This document shows positions 1-6,700 of a stretch of 13,050 nt of DNA, in pieces. The stretch is from VMSU01 sp031400755 (GTDB taxonomy: Bacteria > Desulfobacterota > Desulfobulbia > Desulfobulbales > VMSU01). The notes beneath the pieces are model-generated. The model worked only from the letters and a program-made list of their open reading frames with translations. It was not told the DNA's origin and searched no databases. The translations under genes and the position numbers were made by a program. Each line of letters starts with the position of its first letter. Within the stretch, counting starts at the first letter, position 1. The stretch lies in NCBI GenBank assembly GCA_031400755.1, contig JANNQL010000080.1, positions 1 through 13,050 of the forward strand. The letters are read 5' to 3'.

Positions 1-116
1 CCAGTTTGCCACGCCGCAGCACTGGACCCCGGCTAAAACCATGCCGGGGTGACGGAAAGAAGGTGCTGTTTTGGTTGATAGCTGCTCTGTCAGCAGGCCT
101 TAAGTCAACGGCATTG
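1..116. repeat. Right part of a REP-pair element with 18-bp terminal repeat
   Basis: Two elements of this kind are seen in the window; the other, at 3464-3617, is complete. Here the window edge cuts the left half. CCAG at 1-4 looks like the last bases of the left REP arm. The right arm lies at 22-53 (CTGGACCCCGG ... CCGGGGTGAC). The terminal sequence CTTAAGTCAACGGCATTG lies at 99-116, identical to the right end of the other copy at 3600-3617. The right REP arm here is degenerate in its loop (CTAAAACCAT instead of CCTTCG). The order of parts is the same in both copies: REP arms, a short spacer, then the terminal repeat. I infer a family of small dispersed elements. Confidence 0.6.
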
Positions 117-164
117 AGGGGCGGGGTGGGAGGGGTACGCCTCTGTGAAAGACCCCCATCCCAA

Positions 165-189
165 CCTTCCCCCTAAACCAGGGGGAAGG
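165..189. repeat. Perfect 10-bp hairpin upstream of the permease gene
   Basis: CCTTCCCCCT at 165-174 pairs perfectly with AGGGGGAAGG at 180-189 around a 5-nt loop. No T-tract follows on the plus strand, so it is not a clear intrinsic terminator. A similar C-run/G-run hairpin lies inside the permease gene at 712-727. It is probably a dispersed intergenic palindrome, possibly affecting the mRNA of the downstream gene. Confidence 0.5.
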
Positions 190-301
190 GGCACTAAGTG
201 TCGATTCTGGGGCACCTAGCCGTTGCTGCAAAATCCTAACCGGACACTACTGAACTCAGGCAAGTCCCGCTTCAAAAAATACTACCCACGGAGGCGTCGC
301 C

Positions 302-1330
302 ATGCACTTCCCGACCGCCAACATCGATGTCGCCCCCTGGCTGCCGCCGCTTACGGCCTTTGTCATCTCCTTTTTCACCTCCATGGGCGGGGTGTCTGGC
401 GCCTTTCTGCTCTTGCCCTTTCAGGTCAGCGTTTTGGGCTTTACGAGTCCTGCGGTCAGCGCCACCAACCAGTTGTTCAATATCGTGGCCATCCCGAGCG
501 GGGTCTATCGCTATATTCGCGAGGGCCGCATGGTCTGGCCGCTGACCTGGGTGGTGATCATCGGCACCCTGCCCGGCGTCCTGGTCGGTGCCATCATCCG
601 GGTGCGCTACCTGCCCAACCCCAAGAACTTCAACCTCTTTGCCGGCCTGGTCCTCCTCTACATCGGCGCCCGGCTGGTCAAAGACCTGCTGTTCCCTTCG
701 ACGAAGTTTATCCCCCCTTGCGGGGGGCTCAGGGAACGGAGCAAGACAAGCCGTTCCCTGAGCGGAGTCGAAGGGCACGGCGGCAAAGGGGGTGGAATCT
801 CGGTCGAAGAGGAGTTCCAGGCCCTGGTGCGCCGCTACCGCCAGGGCCAGCAGCCCGGCGACAAACAGGCCCTGCCGCGGGTAGTGGTGCGCGAATGCAC
901 CCTCACCCGCATCAGTTACGATTTTTACGGCCAGAACTTCACCATCCCGACGCTCGGGGTGACGGCGCTCAGCCTGGTGGTGGGCATGGTCGGCGGGGTG
1001 TACGGCATCGGCGGCGGGGCGATCATGGCCCCCTTCTTCGTCAGCGTCTTTGGCCTGCCGGTCTATACCGTGGCCGGGGCGGCCCTGATGGGCACCTTTG
1101 TCACCTCGGTGGCCGGGGTCGGCTTTTATCAGCTCATCGCCCCCTGGTATCCGGGCATGAGCATCGCACCCGACTGGCTGCTGGGGTTCCTGTTCGGCAT
1201 CGGCGGCTTTGGCGGCATGTACTGCGGGGCGCGCCTGCAAAAATTCATGCCGGCCCGCGCCATCAAGTGGCTGCTCGCCTTCTGCATCCTGTTGCCGGCA
1301 GTGAAGTACATTGTCGGATATTTTTGGTAG
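302..1330 (+). CDS. TauE/SafE-family membrane permease with repeat-derived loop
   Basis: This is a predicted inner-membrane permease of the TauE/SafE family (sulfite, sulfonate or other small anion export). The family is known for two homologous halves, and both are visible: residues 18-128 are strongly hydrophobic with the glycine-rich stretch SMGGVSGAFLLLPF (27-40), and residues 216-341 repeat the pattern as GGVYGIGGGAIMAPFF (231-246) followed by YTVAGAALMGTF (255-266). The start at 302 is supported by GGAGG at 290-294, 7 nt upstream. A hydrophilic region (about 131-214) joins the halves. Residues 131-158 of it are encoded by a palindromic repeat also found between genes elsewhere in the window, so this stretch is probably recent and not part of the ancestral fold. 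The rest of the loop (YDFYGQNFTIPT, 206-217) looks native. The gene is alone on its strand here, 325 bp before the chemoreceptor gene. The substrate cannot be told from sequence. Confidence 0.85.
   Translation: MHFPTANIDVAPWLPPLTAFVISFFTSMGGVSGAFLLLPFQVSVLGFTSPAVSATNQLFNIVAIPSGVYRYIREGRMVWPLTWVVIIGTLPGVLVGAIIRVRYLPNPKNFNLFAGLVLLYIGARLVKDLLFPSTKFIPPCGGLRERSKTSRSLSGVEGHGGKGGGISVEEEFQALVRRYRQGQQPGDKQALPRVVVRECTLTRISYDFYGQNFTIPTLGVTALSLVVGMVGGVYGIGGGAIMAPFFVSVFGLPVYTVAGAALMGTFVTSVAGVGFYQLIAPWYPGMSIAPDWLLGFLFGIGGFGGMYCGARLQKFMPARAIKWLLAFCILLPAVKYIVGYFW
694..775. repeat. GTCGAAGGG-type palindrome inside the permease gene
   Basis: Outer arms CCCTTCGAC (694-702) and GTCGAAGGG (767-775) are perfect inverses. 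Inner arms GCTCAGGGAACGG (727-739) and CCGTTCCCTGAGC (751-763) are also perfect inverses around an 11-nt loop. The right arm is the intact 20-mer CCCTGAGCGGAGTCGAAGGG seen at 5014-5033 and 10162-10181. The left arm is broken between 703 and 726 by extra sequence that itself forms a C6/G6 hairpin (712-717 with 722-727). The whole repeat is read through in frame as residues 131-158 of the permease. Confidence 0.85.
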
Positions 1331-1655
1331 TGGGACTAAGACGACGGGCAGGAAAATAGCACCGCCTCCTTAATTTGCGCCCAGACAAACCATTCCTATT
1401 TTTACTTGCCTGTTACTGCACTGTCCGAATATTGCCAGATCGTGCATATGAAGCAACAGGCCCCCTCAAAAAAACGGGCCATCCCCTGCCCATTCTCGAA
1501 ATCCAGCGAAGTAAAAATCCTTGCCTGTGCAAAAAAAAAATTGACTTACCGTATTCCCCTGTGCTGTAATTATTTTAAGAATAATAGCCCCCCATAATTA
1601 ACCGGCCTGAGCCCCGCAGCCCAGAGTTTTCAAAAAAATCCAAGGAGGATGCCCC
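1331..1655. other. Intergenic region upstream of the chemoreceptor
   Basis: This 325-bp stretch has no convincing gene. Two short plus-strand frames (1375-1569 and 1406-1597) overlap each other, lack ribosome-binding sites and have unremarkable translations. The region is A/T-rich near 1510-1585, where the likely promoter of the chemoreceptor lies. A short GGCCC/GGGCC inverted repeat around 1460-1480 has no T-tract, so no terminator for the permease gene is evident. Confidence 0.6.
1541..1570 (+). promoter_or_regulatory. Sigma-70-like promoter for the chemoreceptor
   Basis: TTGACT at 1541-1546 and TGTAAT at 1565-1570 are separated by 18 bp. A TG one base before the -10 box (1562-1563) fits an extended -10. 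An A-run lies directly upstream, as in UP-like elements. Transcription would begin near 1577, about 80 nt before the start codon. No flagellar sigma-28 or sigma-54 pattern was recognised. This is a motif reading only. Confidence 0.5.
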
Positions 1656-3320
1656 ATGCTGTCGCGCCTGAAGATGTCCCAAAAAATAATTGGCGGATTT
1701 ATCATTGTCGTTATCTTGCTGAGCGCCGGCATTGCCTTCCAGATCCTGGAAATGAACAAAATGGCTTCCCTCGAACGTGAAGAAGCCAAAAGGTCCGCTG
1801 AAACAGTCGAAATCGGTCACATCATGGAGACCCTGGACATGTCATACGATGTCATCGCCAATGCCATCATCACCCGCCAGCTAGATCGAACTAAGACCGA
1901 ACTGGCCGAACTGGAGGCCCAAGCTGCAAAGGACTCTGAGCACCTTATGTCCATGGTTGACACTGAAGAGGAGAAAGCTTATGCCAAACAGTACTCCAAC
2001 AATTTCAAGATATATCTCTCCCTGTTCAAGGACAAGATCCTGCCGCTCCTAACAGCCAAGGCCGGAGACAGCGTTTTGGATGCGGAAACTACCAAAACCA
2101 TCCGTGACCTCGTTCAACAGGTCATAGAAAAACGGGAGGCGGCAGATCCCCCGTTGCGCAAAATCGTCAGCTCCTTGTCCAAAGAGATGGAAGCGGCTGC
2201 GCAAAGCTATGAAAAAGCACACAGCGAAAGCGTCACTTGGGCCACCATCATCGCCATTGTCTCGGCCCTTATCGCCATGGTCATCGCCTTCCTGCTGACC
2301 AGGAGCATCACTCGCCCGATCAACGAGACAGTACAAAACCTGACTAACGGCTCCGACCAGATCGCGGCAGCGGCAGGCCAGATCGCTGCCTCCAGCCAGT
2401 CGCTCGCCGAAGGCGCCTCAGAGCAGGCCTCGGCCCTGGAAGAGACCTCGGCCTCCATGGAAGAGCTGACCTCGATGACCAAACAAAACGCCGACAACGC
2501 CATTCAAGCCGACAACCTGATGCGGCAGTCGCTCACGACCATCGCCAGCACCAACCAGGCCATGGTCGAGATGGACCTCTCCATGAACCAGATCGCCGCC
2601 TCCAGCGAACAGACCTCGAAGATCATCAAGACCATCGACGAGATCGCCTTCCAGACCAACCTGCTGGCCTTAAACGCGGCGGTAGAGGCGGCACGGGCAG
2701 GGGAGGCAGGGGCAGGCTTTGCGGTGGTGGCCGACGAGGTCAGGAACCTGGCGATGCGGGCGACCGAGGCGGCCAAAAATACCGCAAGCCTCATTGAGGA
2801 CACCGTCTTGAAGGTCAAGACCGGCAAGGACATTGTCAGCAAAGTGACGAGCGCCTTTCAGGAGGTAACTGAAAGCAGCACCAAGGTCGGTTCTCTGGTC
2901 GGCGAGATCAGCGCCGCCTCCAAAGAGCAGGCCCAGGGCATCGGCCAGATCAATAAGGCGATCACCGAGATGGACTCGGTCACCCAGCAGAACGCGGCAA
3001 GCTCCGAGCAGTCCGCCGCCGCCGCCGAAGAAATGAACGCCCAGGCCGAAAGCATGATCGACACCATCATGGTGCTGCACTCACTTGTCGAAGGACAACA
3101 GCAGGGCGGCGGTCGCCAGCAGCGGCAGACGCATACTGCGCCAGCCACCCACCGCCCGGCCTTGAAACGGCCGCCTGCCGCAACGGCCAAACCGGCGGCC
3201 AAGAAACTGGCCCTGGCCGCGCCTGCCAAGAAGGCCGCCGCGCCCAAAGCCAAGCCCAAGGCCAATGACCCGGAGGCCATCATCCCCATGGGCGACGACG
3301 ACAATTTCGAGGATTTTTGA
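1656..3320 (+). CDS. Methyl-accepting chemotaxis protein with CheR-tether-like tail
   Basis: This is a transmembrane chemoreceptor that passes ligand signals to CheA/CheW. TM1 is at about residues 11-30, a mainly helical periplasmic sensor (four-helix-bundle type) spans about 31-192, and TM2 is at about 195-214. RSITRP (216-221) begins the post-membrane segment, but a normal HAMP domain of about 50 residues is not evident, because adaptation-helix sequence (EGASEQASALEETSASMEEL, 252-271) follows within about 35 residues. The signalling tip is clear at about 326-367 (IDEIAFQTNLLALNAAVEAA, then GFAVVADEVRNLA). The second helix returns through SKEQAQGIGQIN (422-433) and QQNAASSEQSAAAAEEM (444-460). 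A flexible Ala/Lys/Pro-rich tail (about 480-540) ends in NFEDF, which fits the x-[FW]-x-x-F pattern of CheR/CheB-binding pentapeptides such as NWETF. AAGGAGG at 1642-1648, 7 nt before the ATG, fixes the start. No other che genes are nearby, so the ligand is unknown. Confidence 0.95.
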   Translation: MLSRLKMSQKIIGGFIIVVILLSAGIAFQILEMNKMASLEREEAKRSAETVEIGHIMETLDMSYDVIANAIITRQLDRTKTELAELEAQAAKDSEHLMSMVDTEEEKAYAKQYSNNFKIYLSLFKDKILPLLTAKAGDSVLDAETTKTIRDLVQQVIEKREAADPPLRKIVSSLSKEMEAAAQSYEKAHSESVTWATIIAIVSALIAMVIAFLLTRSITRPINETVQNLTNGSDQIAAAAGQIAASSQSLAEGASEQASALEETSASMEELTSMTKQNADNAIQADNLMRQSLTTIASTNQAMVEMDLSMNQIAASSEQTSKIIKTIDEIAFQTNLLALNAAVEAARAGEAGAGFAVVADEVRNLAMRATEAAKNTASLIEDTVLKVKTGKDIVSKVTSAFQEVTESSTKVGSLVGEISAASKEQAQGIGQINKAITEMDSVTQQNAASSEQSAAAAEEMNAQAESMIDTIMVLHSLVEGQQQGGGRQQRQTHTAPATHRPALKRPPAATAKPAAKKLALAAPAKKAAAPKAKPKANDPEAIIPMGDDDNFEDF

Positions 3321-3326
3321 GAACAA

Positions 3327-3379
3327 CAGGAGTCAGGAGAAAAGGGCGCCGCCCCTTTTCCTGAATCCTGTCTTTTTTG
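3327..3379 (+). terminator. Intrinsic terminator of the chemoreceptor gene
   Basis: The left arm at 3327-3346 pairs with the right arm at 3353-3370 across a 6-nt loop. The stem is imperfect, with one mismatch and one or two bulged bases; its loop-proximal part GAAAAGGG / CCCTTTTC (3339-3346 with 3353-3360) is perfect. TCTTTTTTG follows at 3371-3379. It begins 7 nt after the stop codon, as expected for a rho-independent terminator. Confidence 0.8.
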
Positions 3380-3381
3380 TT

Positions 3382-3408
3382 CCCCCCGCCTAATCCTCCG
3401 GCGGGGGG
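3382..3408. repeat. 9-bp GC hairpin in the convergent gap
   Basis: CCCCCCGCC (3382-3390) and GGCGGGGGG (3400-3408) form a perfect 9-bp stem with a 9-nt loop. No T-tract follows on either strand. It may slow transcription coming from either of the convergent genes, but is not a typical intrinsic terminator. Confidence 0.5.
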
Positions 3409-3463
3409 CTTCCACCGGCGGCAGGCTGGCGGATGGCATTCTGACTCCTGAATTCTGTCTCCT

Positions 3464-3617
3464 CAATGCCGTTGACTTAAGCGCTCAAACCGCAGTGAAA
3501 ATTGTGGCCGTCATTCCGGCGAAGGCCGGAATCCAGTCTTTTCAAGGTGTTCTGGACCCCGGCCTTCGCCGGGGTGACGGCGTAAGGCAACACCTGCACC
3601 TTAAGTCAACGGCATTG
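3464..3617. mobile_element. Candidate miniature element with 18-bp terminal inverted repeats
   Basis: CAATGCCGTTGACTTAAG at 3464-3481 is the exact inverse of CTTAAGTCAACGGCATTG at 3600-3617. The 154-bp element between them carries a pair of REP-like arms and no coding sequence. A 9-base direct repeat, CTGTCTCCT, flanks it at 3455-3463 and 3619-3627 (one extra base on the right side), which may be a target-site duplication, although the local sequence is low in complexity. A second copy is cut by the window start (1-116). These traits suit a MITE-like, non-autonomous element. I cannot name the transposase family that would move it. Confidence 0.6.
3510..3578. repeat. REP-like inverted pair
   Basis: The arms at 3510-3536 and 3552-3578 are near-perfect inverses of each other (23 of 27 positions), and each is itself a hairpin built on CCGGCGAAGGCCGG or its inverse. 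Related pairs occur at 1-53, 6545-6616 and 7593-7669. They resemble the dispersed REP/BIME-like repeats of many proteobacteria. This one lies inside the 154-bp terminal-repeat element and could also end minus-strand transcripts of the permease gene. Confidence 0.75.
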
Positions 3618-3632
3618 CCTGTCTCCTGCCCT

Positions 3633-4922
3633 CTATTCCGCCCGCAGGGCCTCCACCGGCGGCATAGCGGCAGCATGGCGTGCCGGCAGCACCCCGGCCC
3701 CGAGTCCTACCAAAACCGCAATCAACTCAGCCGCCATCACATAAGTCCACGAGGTATGGGTGGGCAGGGCCGGGACCAATAACCCCAGCAGCTTGGCCCC
3801 ACCCACCCCGAGGACCAGTCCGGCTAAGCCCCCGATCAGCGACAAGACCACCGCCTCCCCCAGAAAGAGCCCGAGCACCTGCCGCCGGGTGGCCCCCAAG
3901 GCCGACAAGAGCCCGATCTCGGCCCGCCTCTCATTTACGGCAATGGTCATGATGGTGAAGATCCCCACCCCGCCGACCAAAAGCGAGATGCCGCCCAGGG
4001 CGCTGACCGCGATGGTCAGGATGTCGAGCACCGAACCCAGGGTCGTGAGCATCTGCTCCTGGGTGGTGATGGTGAAGTCCTCGGCCCGGTGCCGCTCTTT
4101 AAGCATCTTGGCGGCCGCCGCTGCGAAGGTGGCAAGGATGGCGTCCTGGGTGATGACGGTGACATCATCCTCGCCGTCATGGCGGGCACGGATGGTGCCG
4201 ATGATCGCCTCCTTGGCCTTTTTGATCTCGCCTTCGCTGTCCGCCTCCACCACGATCCGAAAGAGCGACGAGGTGTCAAAGAGGGCCTGGGCCGAGGCAA
4301 TGGGGACAATCACCATGTCGGAGAGGTCATCGCCGAGTGAGTTGCCCTTCTCACGCAATACGCCGACTACCTGAAAGCGGTAATCGCCGATGCGGATCTT
4401 CTGGCCCAGGGCATTGTCGTTGCCGAACAGTTCCTGCTTCAGCTTGGCGCCGAGCACACAAACGGCCTGAGACCGGTCGCCACTCTCCGGCAGAATGACG
4501 CCCTGCCCGATCTCCAAGCGGCGCATGGCAAAGATTTCGCGCCCCGCCCCCAGGACCATGACCTCGCGCTCCCGTGGCTTACGTGAAACCGGCGCCGCCC
4601 CCACCACTATCGGCGAAATCCGGCGGATGACCGAAATACGGGTAAGGGCTGCGGCATCATCAAGGGTCAGGTCGCGAGGCGTGACGCCGAGCAAAGGCGG
4701 GGGGCCGCCCACGGTTTCGGAACGGCCGGGCAGGACGATGAGCAGGTTGCTGCCCATCGAGGAAAATTGGTCACTGACATATTTTCTGGCGCTCTCGCCA
4801 AGCGAAATGAGCAGCACCACCGAGGCCACGCCAATGGCCACGGCCAGGAGCATGAGCGCCGTCCGACCACGATTGCCCCAGGCGGCGCGGATGCTGAAGA
4901 CAAACATGTCCCCGGTAATCAT
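3633..4922 (-). CDS. MacB/FtsX-type ABC transporter permease
   Basis: This is the inner-membrane permease of a tripartite ABC efflux system; it relays ATP-driven movement to a periplasmic adaptor. TM1 spans about residues 20-41 (LMLLAVAIGVASVVLLISLG). A large MacB-type periplasmic core domain runs from about 45 to 298, with GSNLLIVLPGR at 57-67. The C-terminal FtsX domain has three segments: about 300-329 (with LLVGGVGIFTIMTIAV), about 350-384 and about 393-413. NERRAEIGLLSALGATRRQV (330-349) is the usual cytoplasmic coupling loop. No ATPase domain is attached, so it needs a separate one, which is not intact here. Residues 243-266 and 273-295 resemble each other. GAGG lies about 8 nt before the chosen ATG; a second ATG at codon 6 is possible. 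It follows the adaptor gene by 178 bp, a gap that holds a palindrome. Confidence 0.9.
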   Translation of the reverse strand: MITGDMFVFSIRAAWGNRGRTALMLLAVAIGVASVVLLISLGESARKYVSDQFSSMGSNLLIVLPGRSETVGGPPPLLGVTPRDLTLDDAAALTRISVIRRISPIVVGAAPVSRKPREREVMVLGAGREIFAMRRLEIGQGVILPESGDRSQAVCVLGAKLKQELFGNDNALGQKIRIGDYRFQVVGVLREKGNSLGDDLSDMVIVPIASAQALFDTSSLFRIVVEADSEGEIKKAKEAIIGTIRARHDGEDDVTVITQDAILATFAAAAAKMLKERHRAEDFTITTQEQMLTTLGSVLDILTIAVSALGGISLLVGGVGIFTIMTIAVNERRAEIGLLSALGATRRQVLGLFLGEAVVLSLIGGLAGLVLGVGGAKLLGLLVPALPTHTSWTYVMAAELIAVLVGLGAGVLPARHAAAMPPVEALRAE

Positions 4923-4978
4923 GTGAGATCCTCTTTATTCCAGTTAGCATTCATGGCGAGATCAGACCGGCGACCTGC

Positions 4979-5034
4979 CCCCTTCGACTCCGCTCAGGGG
5001 ACGCCGCACCGCACCCTGAGCGGAGTCGAAGGGG
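4979..5034. repeat. Long GTCGAAGGG-type palindrome in the efflux operon
   Basis: Perfect 21-bp arms lie at 4979-4999 and 5014-5034 around a 14-nt loop. The core 20-mer is CCCTTCGACTCCGCTCAGGG and its inverse. It sits between the adaptor-fusion gene and the permease gene, so the transcript would carry a very stable hairpin there, which could lower expression of the distal permease. Related units are at 694-775 and 10098-10181. Confidence 0.9.
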
Positions 5035-5100
5035 CGGTGCCGCTTGGTGTCAGATGATTAGCTAAAAATAAGGCCCACGTTGCAAAAGGAATCTCTGCTA

Positions 5101-5319
5101 TCAGTTACGCATATCATCCTCAATCCGGCCATCCGCCATGCGGATGGTGCGCGCCGCCCGGCTGCCTATCATTTGGTCGTGGGTGACCATGATCAGGGTC
5201 ATGCCCTGGCGGTTGAGGCCTTCCAGGATATCGATCACCTCGCGGCCTGAGGTCCGGTCAAGGTTGCCGGTCGGCTCATCGGCCAGGATGACTTTAGGCT
5301 CCATGATGGCCGACGCCAT
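5101..5319 (-). pseudogene. 3' remnant of LolD/MacB-class ABC ATPase gene
   Basis: This segment encodes only the last 70 or so residues of an ABC ATPase (Walker B, D-loop, H-loop and C-terminal end), continuous in frame with the adaptor. Family members are usually about 220-230 residues, so roughly the first 150 residues are missing. In related efflux loci the order is adaptor, ATPase, permease; the remnant lies exactly where the ATPase should be, so I infer a deletion that removed the adaptor stop codon and the front of the ATPase gene. The intact stop at 5101 belongs to the original ATPase. No Walker A motif occurs in any other gene of the window. Confidence 0.75.
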
Positions 5320-6441
5320 GTCCTTGACCCCTGGCCGGTCGGTGGACAAGACCACCTGCTCTCCCGCCGTCAGGCCGCTTGCCACCTCGGTCACCTCCCA
5401 GTTGGCCAGGCCTATGGTGATTCTCTTTTCATGCAGACGGCGCTCCCGCGGATCAAAGACAAAGACCCGCTGGCCATCCAGCACCGCCTGACTGGGGATG
5501 CGCAAGACCTTGGCCCGGCTGTCGATGACCACCTCAACATCGGCGCTGTAGCCGGCCAGGAAGCTCTCGGTTTCTGCCGGCGTATCAAAGGCCACCTCCA
5601 CCTGCACGGTGCGGGCCTGCTTCTCCCGATCAAGGACGTAAGAGTCAATCTGCCGGACCTTGCCGCTAAATCTCCGCTCGCCAAAGGCGTCAAGGCTGAC
5701 CCGGGCCGGCATGCCGACCTTGAGGGCCTCGGCATCGACCTCGTCGATGGGGGCGCTGACATAGAAACAGCTGGTGTCGAGCAGGATGACCACCGGCGGG
5801 GTCGGGATGCCCGGCGGCGAGGGGGTGACATACTCATTAAGCTCACCGTTGACCTCGGCGACGATACCGGCGAAGGGGGCAAGGAGTTCATTCCTTTCAA
5901 GCTGGGCGGCCAGGACCAACAGGCGATCACCACTTGCCTTTTCATCGGCCAGGGCGGCGCTATACTCGGCCTGACTGATGGCCGCCTGGGTCGTGACCTT
6001 GTCCAGGTCATCGTCTGAGGTCATGGCCTTGGCGTGCAGTTTTTTGAGCCGCGCCACGTCGCGGCCGGCCTTTTCGGCCTGCTGCCGGAGGGCAGTGGCC
6101 CGGGCGGCAGCGGCGCGGCCTTCGCTTTTGCTCAGCGCCACCTGGGCCGTCAGGTCCTTGTTCCAGATCTCGACCAGGAGGGCGCCCTCTTCGACCCGAT
6201 CGCCTTTTTTAATCGGCAGCCGGGCAATCTGGCCGCCCACCCCTGGGGAGAGATCAGCCTGGCGGCAGGCCTTGACCGTGCCGGCCCTGGTGTTCGCCAC
6301 CAGACGCTCAACCAGGCCCTGCTCAACGACACCCACCAGCACCTGCACCGGCTGCGGCCGTAGCCGCGACCAGACCGCAAAGCCTGCGCCAAGACAGAAA
6401 GCGACAAACAGCAACCAACGAAGAGTCCGAGCAAAGGACAT
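5101..6441 (-). CDS. HlyD/MacA-type membrane-fusion protein fused to ABC-ATPase remnant
   Basis: Residues 1-374 are a periplasmic adaptor of the HlyD/MacA family, which links an inner-membrane permease to an outer-membrane channel. An N-terminal anchor (WLLFVAFCLGAGFAVW, 9-24) is followed by the first lipoyl half (about 55-95, with GGQIARLPIKKGDRVEEG), an Ala-rich coiled-coil hairpin (about 96-183), the second lipoyl half (LLAPFAGIVAEVNGELNEYV, 186-205), a beta-barrel (about 225-310) and a membrane-proximal domain (about 311-374). From about residue 375 the protein becomes the end of a LolD/MacB-class ATPase: ILADEPTGNLD (385-395, Walker B and D-loop) and VTHD with H-loop His421. Walker A, Q-loop and signature motif are absent. 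Because the adaptor's C-terminus is periplasmic, the tail should lie where it cannot act on ATP. AAAGGA lies about 8 nt before the ATG. The fusion may be a genomic deletion or an assembly error. Confidence 0.85.
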   Translation of the reverse strand: MSFARTLRWLLFVAFCLGAGFAVWSRLRPQPVQVLVGVVEQGLVERLVANTRAGTVKACRQADLSPGVGGQIARLPIKKGDRVEEGALLVEIWNKDLTAQVALSKSEGRAAAARATALRQQAEKAGRDVARLKKLHAKAMTSDDDLDKVTTQAAISQAEYSAALADEKASGDRLLVLAAQLERNELLAPFAGIVAEVNGELNEYVTPSPPGIPTPPVVILLDTSCFYVSAPIDEVDAEALKVGMPARVSLDAFGERRFSGKVRQIDSYVLDREKQARTVQVEVAFDTPAETESFLAGYSADVEVVIDSRAKVLRIPSQAVLDGQRVFVFDPRERRLHEKRITIGLANWEVTEVASGLTAGEQVVLSTDRPGVKDMASAIMEPKVILADEPTGNLDRTSGREVIDILEGLNRQGMTLIMVTHDQMIGSRAARTIRMADGRIEDDMRN

Positions 6442-6544
6442 ATTTTTTTCCTTTCAGGGGGGCAAGATGTAGGATTCAGACAGCGCTGCTGGCAGACCCA
6501 CCAGCATCTTTTTCCAACCGGCTAAAAAAAAACTGCAACACCAC

Positions 6545-6616
6545 GTCATTCCCGCGAAAGCGGGAATCCAGAAAGGCGCATGGATTCCGGGTCGCGCTTC
6601 GCTTGCCCGGAATGAC
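6545..6616. repeat. REP-like inverted pair upstream of the adaptor gene
   Basis: GTCATTCCCGCGAAAGCGGG... (6545-6571) faces its approximate inverse at 6581-6616 (TGGATTCCGGG ... CCCGGAATGAC). The right arm has a longer, degenerate loop. The pair belongs to the same class as 3510-3578 and 7593-7669 but shows no terminal inverted repeat around it. It lies in the 259-bp gap between the cysteine-cluster gene and the adaptor gene, where it could end the upstream transcript. Confidence 0.75.
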
Positions 6617-6700
6617 GACCTTAACTCGAAACCTTATACTCCAGGGACTTCCAAACTTCGTGTGTCCCACGGCAAAGCCAGAGGGTAACCCTTACGTAAA

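Noticed and set aside
223..1359. Long plus-strand frame overlapping the TauE/SafE permease
   Set aside because: Its translation is rich in Arg, Pro, His and Gly without hydrophobic pattern, as expected for an out-of-frame shadow; the permease in the other frame has clear family motifs and a good ribosome-binding site.
1460..1480. GGCCC/GGGCC inverted repeat as a terminator for the permease gene
   Set aside because: The stem is only 5 bp and no T-tract follows.
2670..3466. Minus-strand frames opposite the chemoreceptor
   Set aside because: They are antisense shadows of a strongly recognisable receptor gene, and none shows a family motif.
5101..5319. Functional ATPase domain as part of the adaptor fusion
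   Set aside because: Walker A, Q-loop and signature motif are missing, and the tail should be in the periplasm.
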